DNA of 64,000 nt from Epiperipatus broadwayi. Its lineage: Eukaryota > Onychophora > Udeonychophora > Euonychophora > Peripatidae. The stretch is from NCBI GenBank assembly GCA_028023455.1, contig JAQFVV010000001.1:24419401-24483400 (forward strand), written 5' to 3'. Position 1 is the first letter of the stretch. Each line of letters begins with the position of its first letter. Below the pieces are notes generated by a model that was not told where the DNA came from, ran no database searches, and saw nothing but the letters and a program-made list of their open reading frames with translations. The position numbers were made by a program, and so were the translations under genes. Below, in pieces: positions 49,401 through 61,138 of this stretch.

Positions 49401-52400
49401 GTATTGGGAAAAATGGATTTCATTCAGATTCAAAAATAGTGATTTCCCAGTAACTGATCGATATGATTTAAAGATCAAATTTTCTTTTAAAAATTCATCT
49501 GAAAAATGTTCTAGTGATTTCTCAGATGAAATTGTGATTCCTAAAAAAAAAAAAAAAAAGATGAACAAAGACATTTCTGTCCCAAAGTGCAACAGTTATC
49601 CCATAATCTTCAATGCAATCACCAAGCTTGGACAAGCTTTTAGCCACAAATGTTATTGAAGATGTACCTATTGGAATTTTTACAAACTCTCCAAAACCAA
49701 AGTTTTAAATTACTTGTGAGTATTCAATTTCAGATATTTTCTGATTATTTGATAAATAAATGTATGAAAAAAATCATTTCTGAAATTAATGCTTATTTCA
49801 AACTTACAGACTGTAAATTATTGGCATTTTTGGACATGATTATATTTATTTCATCTATTATAGTCATGTGTAAATTATTGCATATCTAAAATCCAAATAA
49901 GACAGCTGAATCTTAATATTAACATGTTTATAATTTTAATGACAATAAAAGACTAAACAATGATAGTAAAAATTATTATGAATTTTATAAAATCAGGCCA
50001 ATTATAGTCAATAGTAATGTAAATTTTAAAGCTACATATCAAATGCAGAGAAGCAAATGATGAAACTATAACTACATTTATGTTAGATTAGCATGAAACA
50101 ATAATTCTTCAGAACTAGTGAAGTCCAAATGGTGGGTCTGTATATGCAGTAATAATAGATATTTACTATATGGAAATTATAAGCAAAAATACAACTTCAA
50201 ATACTGTTCCAAGCTTGGAAAAGTGTTGTGTATCCAGTAGTTTTGCTATATTTTGCAAAACAGCATTACATTATTTTTTGAGATTTTTGTATATACATAC
50301 AATTAGCATGGCACACTAAAAATTGTTAGGATGGGTATTCCAAACAGCATTTCTTAAACTTATAAAAATTGTAAGAACATAAATGATTCTTCAGTATCAT
50401 AATTGAAAAAAAATAAGAGGTTTGCAGTTTTTAATTTGGACAGATAAGAATTAGATCCTTATGCTTATTCATGTTTATCCGATATCTGGAGAAAATATTT
50501 TTATTAAAGACATAAAAATGATCCATAAAATTCATATCAATACCCACATCCAATTAAAATGTAAAATTAATAAATTGTAATTTATTAAAAATAATAGTAA
50601 TAGTTTTCTTTGCATAACATTTGAATTAGAATAAATTAATTTTATTTATTAAGAAGAAACACATTGCTCTGATTACTAGTAAAAACAAAAGACACCAATG
50701 TTTCTAGTTTTTAATGTTTTGAAATAAATAATTTTCAGTTAAATCATATTGAATGTAATAAAACTGTTTATAAAAATATAAGCTTAAAATTTAAATATCA
50801 AAATTTAAAATCCTGTTTTCTTTTTTTTAACGATAATATTTTCTTTGTATTTGCTTTTTCTGGTGACGTATAACATTTTATTTTTGATTTATTCATACTA
50901 AAGTTATTGTAAAAAATTGTGTCTAAACCAATTCTTTAAATATGACAAAAATGGGACTCAATTGGATCAAAATTGTCAGAATTTAAAAAAATTTTAAGTC
51001 AAAATTATTTTTTCTATTATTACTGAAATATATTAAGTACTTTTGACAATTTGTATTTGGGTTCAAAAGCTATCTCTAAAATAAATTGCAATAAACCAAT
51101 TTAAATTTTGATAGGTGGGATTTTAAAGAATATAAATTATTGATTATATGAAAGGGTATAAGTTTATAATAAATGCTCTGTACTTTATAGAATACCTAAA
51201 TCTCAATTATACATCCATGTATATTTTATAAATATGGTCATTAAAGAATAGTGTACAGTTGTGTACATTATATACATTGATACAGTCTTTTACTACAGAA
51301 TAAATATCTAATTAAATTCTTTTGTGTTCATTAATTTCTCAAATGTTTTTAAAAAAATGACACAATATTATATCTATTAAATTAAAAAAAAAAACTAATA
51401 TATATATATACAAATTTAATTATAAAACAAATAATATTAAAACACTAGTTTATATATTTTTAGTTAACCAGCTTTCAAGTTAATGTGTTGCCTCTTAATA
51501 GTAAATAATGAATTAAAATATTCCAATTCCCATTTTTATCATAAATAAAATTGATTTCCTGTAAAGAGAAATTAATATATACATACACACACATACAATA
51601 CAGTATTACTGTGGTACCAGTGCTCTCAAAATCGCTAGAAATTCATAAATTTCATGTGCAGTCATTTGTTTACTTATATGCTAAGCCATTTACCTGTCAC
51701 ATAAACCTATTGTTTATCTGGTAATTAAGAATTTGCAAGAAGTAATGAAGGCAGTGATTTTGTGAAGCCTAAAAACATTAGCAAAGAGCTCTTTTATATG
51801 ACAAAAATTTAAAATGCAGGACATCAACTCATTTATTGCAATTAGGAATGATTACAGATTCAGATATTTAAATCAAGTTGGTAAGATCTGTTATCAGATA
51901 AATTAGAAAAGGATTCTTTCCTAAGTAAGTGTTTTTTTTTAATTATAATGATTCTATTTACAGAGAAATTTCACAATTGTTTAGTCCCTGAAGTTGAAAA
52001 ATATTTGAAAACTTTCTCAGTTTATTACTTCACTCTTTTCCCTAACTGTATTAAATTATTGTTAATATTTAAATGTGCCTAACTTTTCAAATGCATTGTA
52101 GCATACTATTAAAAACATCTGCATTGTGTATATATATGATAAAAATGTATATGAGCAAGTGTGATATTATTTTGCTTATACTATTAAATATATTAAACAA
52201 ACAAACAAAAAAAAAAAAGCAGAATAGACAATATCATTTTGCCAAATATTTGAGATTCATGTGCTCAATCTGTCACTTTGGTGCTTTAATGTCATTGCCC
52301 CCCCCCCCCACCCAAGAGCAATTGACCACAATTATTTTGTTACCATGTACATTTTATTATACACACACACATACACAAATCAAAACCAAATTATTAATTT

Positions 52401-53063
52401 GGAGGTTTAATCAAAACTGATTAATTTTTAAATATTTTTATCTAGTAACCAAAACATTAAACACAAGCAAATCTTGTTTTTATATAAACATATATACTTT
52501 CAATTTCAACAAAAAAAAATAATTTGTAACTTGACTTTCAATAACAATTAATTATTTTATAATAAAAAAAAAAAACTGTATTAAAATTTTCACACATAAC
52601 ATTTTATACATAAAATTTTTTAAAAGTAAATTGTTTAAATGTAATTTTTTTTTCCCATAAAATTTCTTTCTAAAAAAAATTGTTTAAATAACTTTGAAAG
52701 TATACATTTTCTTTAATGCAAAAACAAAACAATCAAATCATAACAAAACAAAAAAAATAAAATGAAAAACACCAAGAAAGCATCCCACCCCATAAGGATT
52801 TCACTAAATCAGAGTACAAAAGCATGGAGATTTCACCCTTGGAATGATTTTTTTTTTTTTTTGGTCAAATTTATATAGCATCACCAGAGATTCTGTAAAC
52901 CACTTGAAAGGCATCTTGAAGATCACAATACACAGAAGACAGAAGTCGATAATTTTTTAAAATATATGCATATAAAAATACACACATATTTTGGAACAAA
53001 CAAACAAAAAAAGATCTGGCAATTTCTTTTCATGCATTCAATCATAAAATTATTATGATGGTT
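46475..53063 (-). other. 6.6 kb repeat-poor AT-rich region, possible long 3' UTR
   Basis: No transposon ends, SINEs or protein domains seen. Many A/T homopolymers, one C10 tract near 52,300, and (AT)n/(CA)n microsatellites. It lies directly 3' of the minus-strand terminal exon at 53064-53143, so part may be its 3' UTR. Minus-strand AATAAA and TGTAAATA motifs occur repeatedly but are expected by chance in such AT-rich DNA. Open frames at 47727, 49393, 49650 and 52073 show no recognisable domain. Confidence 0.35.
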
Positions 53064-53143
53064 TTAGTAATCATCAAGATCAAAGTCTGTGAAGGTATCC
53101 TCCAATTCTAAACTTTGGAAATCCACCCTATAACGGAGAATAC
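53064..53143 (-). CDS. Terminal coding exon of an unidentified host gene
   Basis: On the minus strand a 17-base T run ends TCAG at 53144-53147 (splice acceptor). Then comes GT followed by in-frame codons ILRYRVDFQSLELEDTF, an acidic TDFDLDDY tail and TAA at 53064-53066. The exon begins in phase 1 (two bases complete a split codon). All 25 codons are open with even, gene-like composition, unlike the surrounding AT-rich DNA, and the acidic tail is typical of a real C-terminus. I do not recognise the protein. A second acceptor and stop at 54552-54610 enters in the same phase, so this may be one of two alternative last exons. Upstream exons are not in the window as far as I can see. Confidence 0.55.
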
Positions 53144-54551
53144 CTGAAAAAAAAAAAAAAAGGCAAGATTCAATTACAAAGATTTCACATTTGTAAGTAA
53201 ACAAATTATTTCCAATTTGCACTGATTATAGACTATTATTAAGCATTGATTACTTAAAAATTATCCATATAAAAACAAATTTTCAGTTATTCATTTATAA
53301 ATAGACACAAGGGATAAGTAAGAATTTTTCATATAAAAAGTCATTAAGTTTTTATTTTAATACTCATTGGAATAATCAAATCATTTATTAATAATATATT
53401 TATTTATTTGTAAATAAGAACAAAGATAAAACTATCTCATAAGATTAGCTTTTGTGAAGATTAAGATTTGACCCATACAAATAATCTTTCCTGAGACACA
53501 GAACTAAAACACAACTCAGATAATCTTTTTTTTTAAACAAAATTTATGTATTTGTGCAAGACCAGCTTGCAAATAAAATAAATAACTTAAATGGTCTCTT
53601 GAAAACTTTATTAGCAATTCTTGGTAGTTAATATATTAAAAACCCAACAACCAAGATCTGTACTTAATTTTAGGAATAAGATTTCAATCAAAACTATATT
53701 TCATTAAAAAAATGTAATATATATTTTATACTGCTTTTAATGTTTAAAATAATTTTTTATCCTAATAATATATGACTATTAAATATTAATAATTTTTATT
53801 ATAGTAATACACATTTTTTAATATTCGCATATATTTATAAATATATGCACTAATCAATAAAGAATATATGCAATGCCTTATAATCATTTTTGTTAGTAGT
53901 GGACAGAACTGTTTATTTATCCATCAACTGCATTCAAACAATATGGCCTTTTGCCAATATATATATATTAGTAATAATATAAACACACCCACAACCTGAC
54001 ATGATAATCTCAAACTCATTATTAACAAACTTTTCTTTATGGAGAACACTGTTATATTTAAAAAAAAAAAAACTTTTTTGGATATATCAATGTTTTTAAA
54101 ATCAATTTTGAAATAAACATTGTATCTTAAAAGTTTATTGTATTAATTTTTTTTTAAAAAAAAAAACTTTTAAAATATGCTAGATGTTTCATTTTAATGC
54201 TATATTTAAAAACCCTTAACTATCATTTGATAAAAAAAAAAATTTTAAATTCAAAATTAACAGTATAATTTTATTGCATTTCGTTCAAAATAATAGAAAT
54301 CAGTATATATATTGTAAACATACAAATTTTATAATAAACAAAACCATTCTCAAATCAAATTATACTAAACCAATTAAGAAAAAAAATTAAATAACTTTAC
54401 AATTTAGATTAAAAGGGAATAAAGCAATTATTTCTACTTGAAATGCTTAAAACAAAAATATGCTGTTAGATGACATTCCATGTTATTTTCTCCCTCCACC
54501 CCCCTGGCAATAAAAGTTCTAGTAGCAACATTCCAAAATTATCAGACAGCA

Positions 54552-54610
54552 TCAGGACAGAAACCACGCAGTGGGCAGGTTCATCAGAAAGACTCCACTC
54601 AGACAGTTAA
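54552..54610 (-). CDS. Possible alternative terminal exon of the same gene
   Basis: The minus strand has ATGTTTTTTTGCAG ending at 54611, a good polypyrimidine/CAG acceptor. The exon starts TT, then codons NCLSGVFLMNLPTAWFLS and TGA at 54552-54554. Phase is the same as for the exon at 53064-53143, so either could complete the same upstream exon, giving different C-termini (hydrophobic here, acidic there). GC content is locally raised from about 54,500 to 54,612. A non-coding internal segment or chance ORF is the alternative, as 18 codons carry little weight. Confidence 0.4.
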
Positions 54611-54612
54611 CT

Positions 54613-55180
54613 GCAAAAAAACATTTTAGATCTTAGATTATTAATCACGATTACCAGAGATGGCATCAAATGACTAGAAGGATCATTCTTTAAATTTCAA
54701 TAACTTCATTTTAAAATCATGAACTAACGATTGGACATCATGTATATGTATATTAAAAATTATTGGGGAAATAAAAATTAATAGATATAAGCACATATAA
54801 TAAAAAATAACCAAATGATATATAAAAATAATTCACAAAATAAAACATTCAATTTCTGGAGGGGACTAAACATTTCAGCATTTTACAAGAATAGCAATAC
54901 ATTTTAAAATAAAATATAATTGACTAATTTGATTACAAATAATTATGAATAATGTTGAGACAATTTGTTAACAATGACTTGCTTTATATTATTACTTACA
55001 CATCCTTTTGAGACAATTTGTTATTAATTATGAATATGTACCATAGATAATAAGTACATATATAACAGACAGTGAGCATGATTAAAAAAATAAAGTTAGA
55101 TACTAGAAAACTGAACATTTATTCATTTATATACATATAAGATTATGCATTAAAAAACCAATAACTAGACATTAATTACA
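54613..55180 (-). other. Intron-like AT-rich spacer, no gene seen
   Basis: If the exon calls are right this is intron on the minus strand. It contains a locally repeated GAGACAATTTGTTA (about 54,957 and 55,010). Confidence 0.4.
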
Positions 55181-55189
55181 ACTAGCACC

Positions 55190-55780
55190 ATTAACTCACT
55201 GCTGAATAAAAAAACCTTTCTAATACATTTTAATATCATCTCTTCTAATAACATATTCATCTCAGCTTATCTCTGACATATACCTTTCCAAACTTTGTAG
55301 AATCAAAAATCTCTATACTGCTTTTCTTTTAAGCATCTAGGTTTCAGAGCCACAAATTAGCACTAGCAAAATATATTTATTATAAGTCTTTCTTTTTAAA
55401 TAAACATATTTCCTTTTAATATCAAGTTGTTTTTATCAAAAACATTTCATTCAAGTTTAAAGCCATGATTAGTTTTATTTATGTTTGCTTCTATATTGAT
55501 AATCTAACTTTTAATTCATTATTATCTATCTTTATTTTTTGAAAAATCACCTAGTATTACTTTAAATTTTTTAGCATTTATCTTGTGTCTTTTTTTAGTG
55601 ACGTAACATTTTTTGAAGCAACAACAACTGCAAAATCTAGATAATTTAATCTCTATTATTTACTCCTGTCAATGTGGATATATTTAATCTCTATCTTAAA
55701 TTTATATTCACTTTTTTTAATAATTTTTGATAAAATCTACATCATTACCAATACAAAATATAAATTTATTGCATTAAATG
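55190..55780 (-). pseudogene. RTE-type LINE fragment (RT palm and thumb)
   Basis: The minus strand reads YLDFAVVVASKNVTS near 55,610-55,650, the FADD motif C with the two Asp lost. VLICGSET follows near 55,340, and LERYMSEIS and RRDDIK near 55,220-55,290 match the thumb of the plus-strand copies. Same family as 29955-32010 and 33440-36115, opposite strand. Heavily decayed. Confidence 0.65.
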
Positions 55781-55799
55781 CTGCAACAGTTATATTAAT

Positions 55800-55990
55800 C
55801 ATCATCATCATCATTAACAACCATTATCAATCCACTGCAGGATGAAGGTCTCCTCAAGTTTAATCTATCTTCTCCGATCTTTAGCTTCTATTCTCCACAT
55901 CACCCCTGCACACTTTCTTATTTCATCCTCCATCTCACATGTCTATCCGTTATTAAGTGCACACATTATAAACACTTTCCAAATTACTCG
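55800..55990 (-). pseudogene. RTE-type LINE 3' end
   Basis: The minus strand carries GAGATGGAGGATGAAATAAG, GTGTGCAGGGGTGATGTGGA, CTTCATCCTGCAGTGGATTG and a GATGATGATGATG tail. It corresponds to 35,985-36,105 of copy 2, where CCTGCTGTGGATTGATAATG precedes the GATGAT tail. It lies upstream, on the minus strand, of the RT fragment at 55190-55780. The order is therefore wrong for one element, so it is a second truncated insertion or a rearrangement. The plus-strand frame 55842-56033 is its antisense shadow. Confidence 0.75.
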
Positions 55991-55999
55991 TAATAGTCT

Positions 56000-56760
56000 T
56001 GCTTGGCTATTCTTTTTAAAAAAATTTCGTTAGAAGAAAGATTGATGATTTAACTTAAACTTTGATTATTAATATCACTTCCATTATTTAGAATCTTTTA
56101 GGAAAACAAAAATGTTTAAGAAATCAAACTGATTTTTCTTTTATCTTGAATATTTAAAAGCTACAATGATGAAACTCTAAAACTATACCAAACATTCTAA
56201 ATTTAAGTATACCAGTAAAAATAAATATCTAAAAACCACAAATGAAATAAATTGTCTGATATACTGGCTTGTGATAGATAAAATTTTAAAAGTTTGTAAA
56301 ATCATTCATAAAGTCAATAAATTGATTACAATAAGTCCAAGTTTGGGATAAGAAATTTTTTTCTCTACACAGGTAGAATTACGCTTGTCAAAAATGGTTA
56401 ATGGAAAAATACATAAGTACCATATGATTTATATTACCATTTACTTAAAGTATTAATGTCAATAATATTGTCTATTTATACATTCATTACGTTCAATGGG
56501 CAAAAAAAACCATCTTATCTGGCTGATCTTAACTAGGGCTTATTATATTACGAGCATCCAGAAAAATCATGCTAGGACTTCTTTTCTAGTTAGGTGTTAT
56601 TTTCAGGGAAACACAGTATAACATGCCCTGATAAATCAATTTATTTATAATTGCCTATGGTAACACATTGCTGCACAATCGTTGCTGAACTGCAATTTTT
56701 AAACATTTAAAATTTCTTACTTAAATTCAAATTTGCCCTAGGTTTTTTCATCAAATCTTC
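56000..56760. other. No gene seen; AT-rich
   Basis: No open frames, element ends or RNA motifs recognised. Confidence 0.55.
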
Positions 56761-56764
56761 AGGG

Positions 56765-56975
56765 CCGACGTTTTTCATTATAAGTATGTGATATTATTTA
56801 TATTTTATTTAATTTCTGGTAAAAATATTTTGCAATAAAATTATTACTGAAATTAATAAATATAGCAATAAAGAAAAAAAAAGTAGGGTCGATGTTTCTC
56901 ATTATATGTATTTGATATTATTTATATTTTATTTACTTTCCGATAAAAATATTTGCAATAAAAAAAAAAAATGTA
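56765..56975 (+). repeat. Tandem direct duplication, about 120-bp period
   Basis: GGGCCGACGTTTTTCATTAT near 56762 and GGGTCGATGTTTCTCATTAT near 56885 are each followed by GTGATATTATTTATATTTT-like sequence and a similar GATAAAAATATTTTGCAATA. Two diverged copies. Confidence 0.7.
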
Positions 56976-56979
56976 GAAT

Positions 56980-59425
56980 TGGGAAAATATGTCATGTCAC
57001 AAATGGTCTGAATGTTTTAATGTAATAGTGCATTTTTTTGTAAGACACATGTAGTTCGTGAAGAGGGGAGGTAATGGATTGAGATATAAATCTGAGGCAG
57101 ACTTATTTTGCAGACATAACAATCTACAATAGGTTTCAGATGATGAAAAAATGACATAACAAAAGACTGATTGAATATATAAAATTAGCTCTATTATAGA
57201 TCAGTACAAGATAAATTTCAAAGCTGCAGATCAAATACATAAAATAATAATAGTTGATGAAGCAATTAGTAAATTTGTTGGTCATAATACAATGTAAAAA
57301 TATGATTCTTCAAATCCAATAATCTGAAGATTAGAATGATGAGTCAATGTAGATAATTATAATGAATAAGAATCCCAAATATATTTGTACACAGGTGAAA
57401 ATAAAAATGTTTGATGTTCAGCAGCCGAGAGTTCTTGGCTGGGAAAAATAACGCCAAGATAATATGTATGTATTGCCTTGGGGTTCAGTCAAGGGTATAG
57501 ATATGAAGTTAAATTTGTATCTGTATTAGCTCTCTGCTTGTATTGTAACGGCGTTGGTTAAAATAATGAATAAGATAATAAAGAATCTAAGTTGAAAACA
57601 ATAAATGGATAGAAAATATAAGTTATGAAAAGAATAAATAAAATATAATAAATAAGTATAATATAGAATAAAATAATCGAAATAAATATAATTGAATACA
57701 CAAATAATTAAGCAACCGTACGAAATAACCATTTCCGTTATAATATATATATTAGCTTTGGCTTGTTTCTGTTTTAAACAGCAATCAGTATTTAGAAATA
57801 TTGATGAATAAGAACTTGTAGTCATTAGTATTATTGTTGACTTATAGAAAACTAAGAAATTATCTTTTGAAACAGCATTTAATGGAGTGAATTGGGTTAC
57901 TTATTTGATGTGTAAGAAATGAAAGAAACATTTGTTACATAATTTGTCTATATATCAAATATTTGTAAAATTTAATGTTTCTTTTATAGTAAAATATTGA
58001 TGAGTTAATAGAAAGTTTGGAATGTCGGTAAAACTAGAAGCTGTTAAATAGATGTTGAGATGAAAACATAAGCATTGGATACAAAGTTGGTAAGCTTATG
58101 TTGGAATTAGCAATAAAGAAATTAGAATAAGAGTTACAATGACTAAATAAGCTTTTATTGGCAGTGCCACATCAAATTTTATTACATTCCATGATTGACT
58201 TTTTGGATGACTCTTTTGTTGAACACACTTATATAGTGACAATCTTTTATTTTCAAATTTATTTTTTTTAATTATACTTTTTCAACAAGAAAATTTTTTT
58301 CCCTCTTTAATTCCCATGTTTTACAAATTTTGTTAAAAACATAAATTCAACAAACGGAATTAGATTTAAAAAATAAATTAATCAACTGCCTAAATAAAAA
58401 AAAAATTAAAACAATCAAAGATTTTGTGTCATCTTTCAGTCTAAAAATATGTTTTAACAAAAAAATATCATCTGAAAAATTTATATTTAAGATATTTCAT
58501 AAAAATAGGAAGTTCAAATAATAAAAACATTTTTTAAATGTTTTTATTTAACCACTTTGTTATGCCCCAATACAAACAGCGGTTCTTCTTGAAATGAGTG
58601 ATCATAGGCATAACTTATGTGAAAACCGCACACACTATGCATGCAGACCTTGTGTCATTCAACGTTTATTTTCATTTCTCTACAATATTATGATTTTTTT
58701 AAATAGCATCCCCCACCCAATTTTGTTATTTTTAGTTTAATATTGAGAGAAATTTATAGCAGAGAATAATGGATTATTCAACAAGCACTGACAGCGATTT
58801 CTCCACATGGGATTGAGAGACTAAGCTTTCTTGTAACTTTCTGCTAATAATTTTTCAGAAATAATAGTAGTTATAGTGCCTTGAAAAAAAAAAAAAAGAA
58901 TTAACAAACCACCCTTTCCCCTTTTTTTACATTTACGAACTTGTAAAGCTTTTTTACGGCTGAACTGCATTCTCTTACCACCCGATATGAAAATGAAATT
59001 GCGAATGCATATGTTTGTAAGCCTTTTTCTAGAAGTTCATTTTAGCAACAGTTATATGTAGAAGCTGCAATGTCAAAAAAAAAAAAAAAGGATTAGTCAT
59101 TTTTTATCTGCAAGGACAACTATAGTAACCACATCTGATGCCTTCATGATTGGATTCAAATTTCAAACAGAATATAACGTTTAACCTGGATTCTATGAAT
59201 ATTGAATTAGTTTTATTACTTATTTTTTTATATAATTAAATATATGTAGAAAACAATAAATATGCTATAGAATTTTAGACAATTTACATTTCAATGATAA
59301 AAACATACACATCCAGACTCGATCACATACCTCAGACATCGACTCTCATACATATATAATCAGTGCTCATAATAAATTTGCTTATTGATTTTACTTAGTT
59401 TTTATTCATTTTATCTTAAGAGAAA
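56980..59425. other. No gene seen; possible LTR-family start at 57544
   Basis: TGTAACGG at 57544-57551 is shared with 63388. The minus open frame 57526-57825 is a hydrophobic AT-driven ORF. A GC-richer island at 58,559-58,680 can form pseudoknot-like pairings (see findings). Otherwise featureless. Confidence 0.4.
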
Positions 59426-59428
59426 TTT

Positions 59429-59860
59429 GTTTGATATTTATTTTTTGAGTACACTTTATTTACTTGAAAAGAATACATATTTTAGGCCCCCCCCCCCCAA
59501 TAATATAAAGTTCTCTTTGCATAATATCTCATAAGGTGTTCTTATTGTTTGATATTTATTTGAGTACACTTTACTTGAAAAGAATACACATTTTAGTTCA
59601 CACCCCATTTTTCACTAATATAATAATTAATATATATTTTATAATATAATAATATGTTACAAGTTACTAAAGTTCTCTTTGCATAATATCTCATAAGCTG
59701 TTCTTACTGTTTGATATTTATTTGAGTACACTTTTTACTTCAAAAGAATACACATTTCAGGTCACACCCCATTTTTCAACATTATAATATAATTAATATA
59801 TAATACATTACAATTTACTAAGTTCTCTTTGCATAATAATAATCTTGTAAACTATTCTTG
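59429..59860 (+). repeat. Tandem repeat, three diverged units of 120-160 bp
   Basis: Units start at TTTGATATTTATT (59429, 59548, about 59710). Each has GAGTACACTTT, AAAAGAATACA, a C-rich spot and AGTTCTCTTTGCATAATA. Unit lengths differ by AT-rich insertions; unit 1 has a C11 tract. Confidence 0.85.
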
Positions 59861-59884
59861 TTATTTTTCCCCCCACTAAAAACC

Positions 59885-59960
59885 AAACATATTTTTAACA
59901 GATACTCTGCATGGAAGGACAACCAAACATTTCTAGCAGATACCCTGATATGGAAGGACA
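59885..59960 (+). repeat. Short tandem duplication, about 40 bp
   Basis: ACCAAACAT, AACAGATACTCTG and ATGGAAGGAC recur as ACCAAACAT, AGCAGATACCCTG and ATGGAAGGAC. Confidence 0.75.
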
Positions 59961-60991
59961 GAATCTGGGTCAGCTAGTAAAAATGGAAGTTACCAATCAC
60001 ATTGTTTTTGTAATTTTTTCACTGAAAAATTACCTCAGGTAAGATATATTATATATCATTTTTCCCAGCAATTTATGACAATATGATAAAGCTGTCTATG
60101 AAATTGTCATTTTAACATTTAACTTTCAAAATTTAGAATCTGTGAACAAATGTAAAAATAAAGATGTTTAAAAGTATTAAAAATCTTTTTCTTAATTTTT
60201 TTTTGAGATAATGATTATTTTATCAGCTTTATTACATTCTTTCATATTTGCTCTTTCTAACAATGTGATATTTATTGTAATAAAACGGAAATTATACACC
60301 TGGGTCTCGTTTCATGCAGATTTTTTTAATGCAATTCATGTTTCTTCTTAGTATCTTTTTATGCGGTTTTCTTTTATGCATAAAGAAGTTCATATTTCAC
60401 TATATTTATTAGATATCAAGTAATATAAATTATTAATAACTTATTTTGACTTGAAATACCTTTTTTTCTTCAAAAATATAACTTTAAATTAGCAGCTAAC
60501 GTGAATATGGCCTGAAGCTATTTAAAAACTTAGCTTCTACGTAAATAATCTACTTATACTTACGAGTATAAAACTATCACAATAAACATTGAAAAATTTT
60601 AAACTTTTAAAACATATTTCATTAGATATAACAGAAATAAATAAATATTCTTTTAGATTTTTAAAAATAATCAGAAATAACAAAGATTTTGTTGATTTTG
60701 TAAACTGAAAATAACCTTCTAGAAAAGATAATATATAATCTTTTTGTTTGGATTGCCATCTCATTTTTTTTAATATTTATAGAAACAAAATGTGAACATT
60801 TAAAATTTATTATTTTCAGATAAGTAATAATCATTTAATCATATATTTTACATTGATGTGTGAGACAAAAAAAAACGTCAGAAAATGCTGAAATATGAGC
60901 TTGCTGCAATGAACAAGCTCTTAAATTCCAATGAGAGCTAAATAGTAGTTGTACGTCTGTGTATGTTTATATTTTCTTTTATACACATACG

Positions 60992-61136
60992 TACATGGAG
61001 AAACTTTTGGACAGAAAAAAGTTACAAGTAACAATATTTAAGAACTTTTAATTTCTACTTAAAAAGAACGTATCTTTTAAGTTTTTAAATATTTTTACTT
61101 GTAACTTTTTTCTGTCTAAAAGTTTTTACATGTATA
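60992..61136. repeat. Small MITE, inverted repeat arms of about 50 bp
   Basis: GTACATGGAGAAACTTTTGG on the left and AAAAGTTTTTACATGTATA on the right. AGAAAAAAGTTACAAGTAA is matched by TTACTTGTAACTTTTTTCT. The 145-bp unit can fold into a near-complete hairpin. It abuts copy 2 at a TA. Confidence 0.8.
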
Positions 61137-61138
61137 TA

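Noticed and set aside
49320-49659. Overlapping open frames on both strands with poly-Lys
   Set aside because: Driven by a poly(A) tract. No recognisable domain, splice site or start context.
52073-52420. 115-residue plus-strand open frame
   Set aside because: It runs through poly(A), poly(C) and (CA)n microsatellites, so it is open by composition.
57526-57825. Hydrophobic 99-residue minus frame
   Set aside because: Ile/Tyr/Phe-rich translation of AT-rich repeats; such frames are common by chance here.
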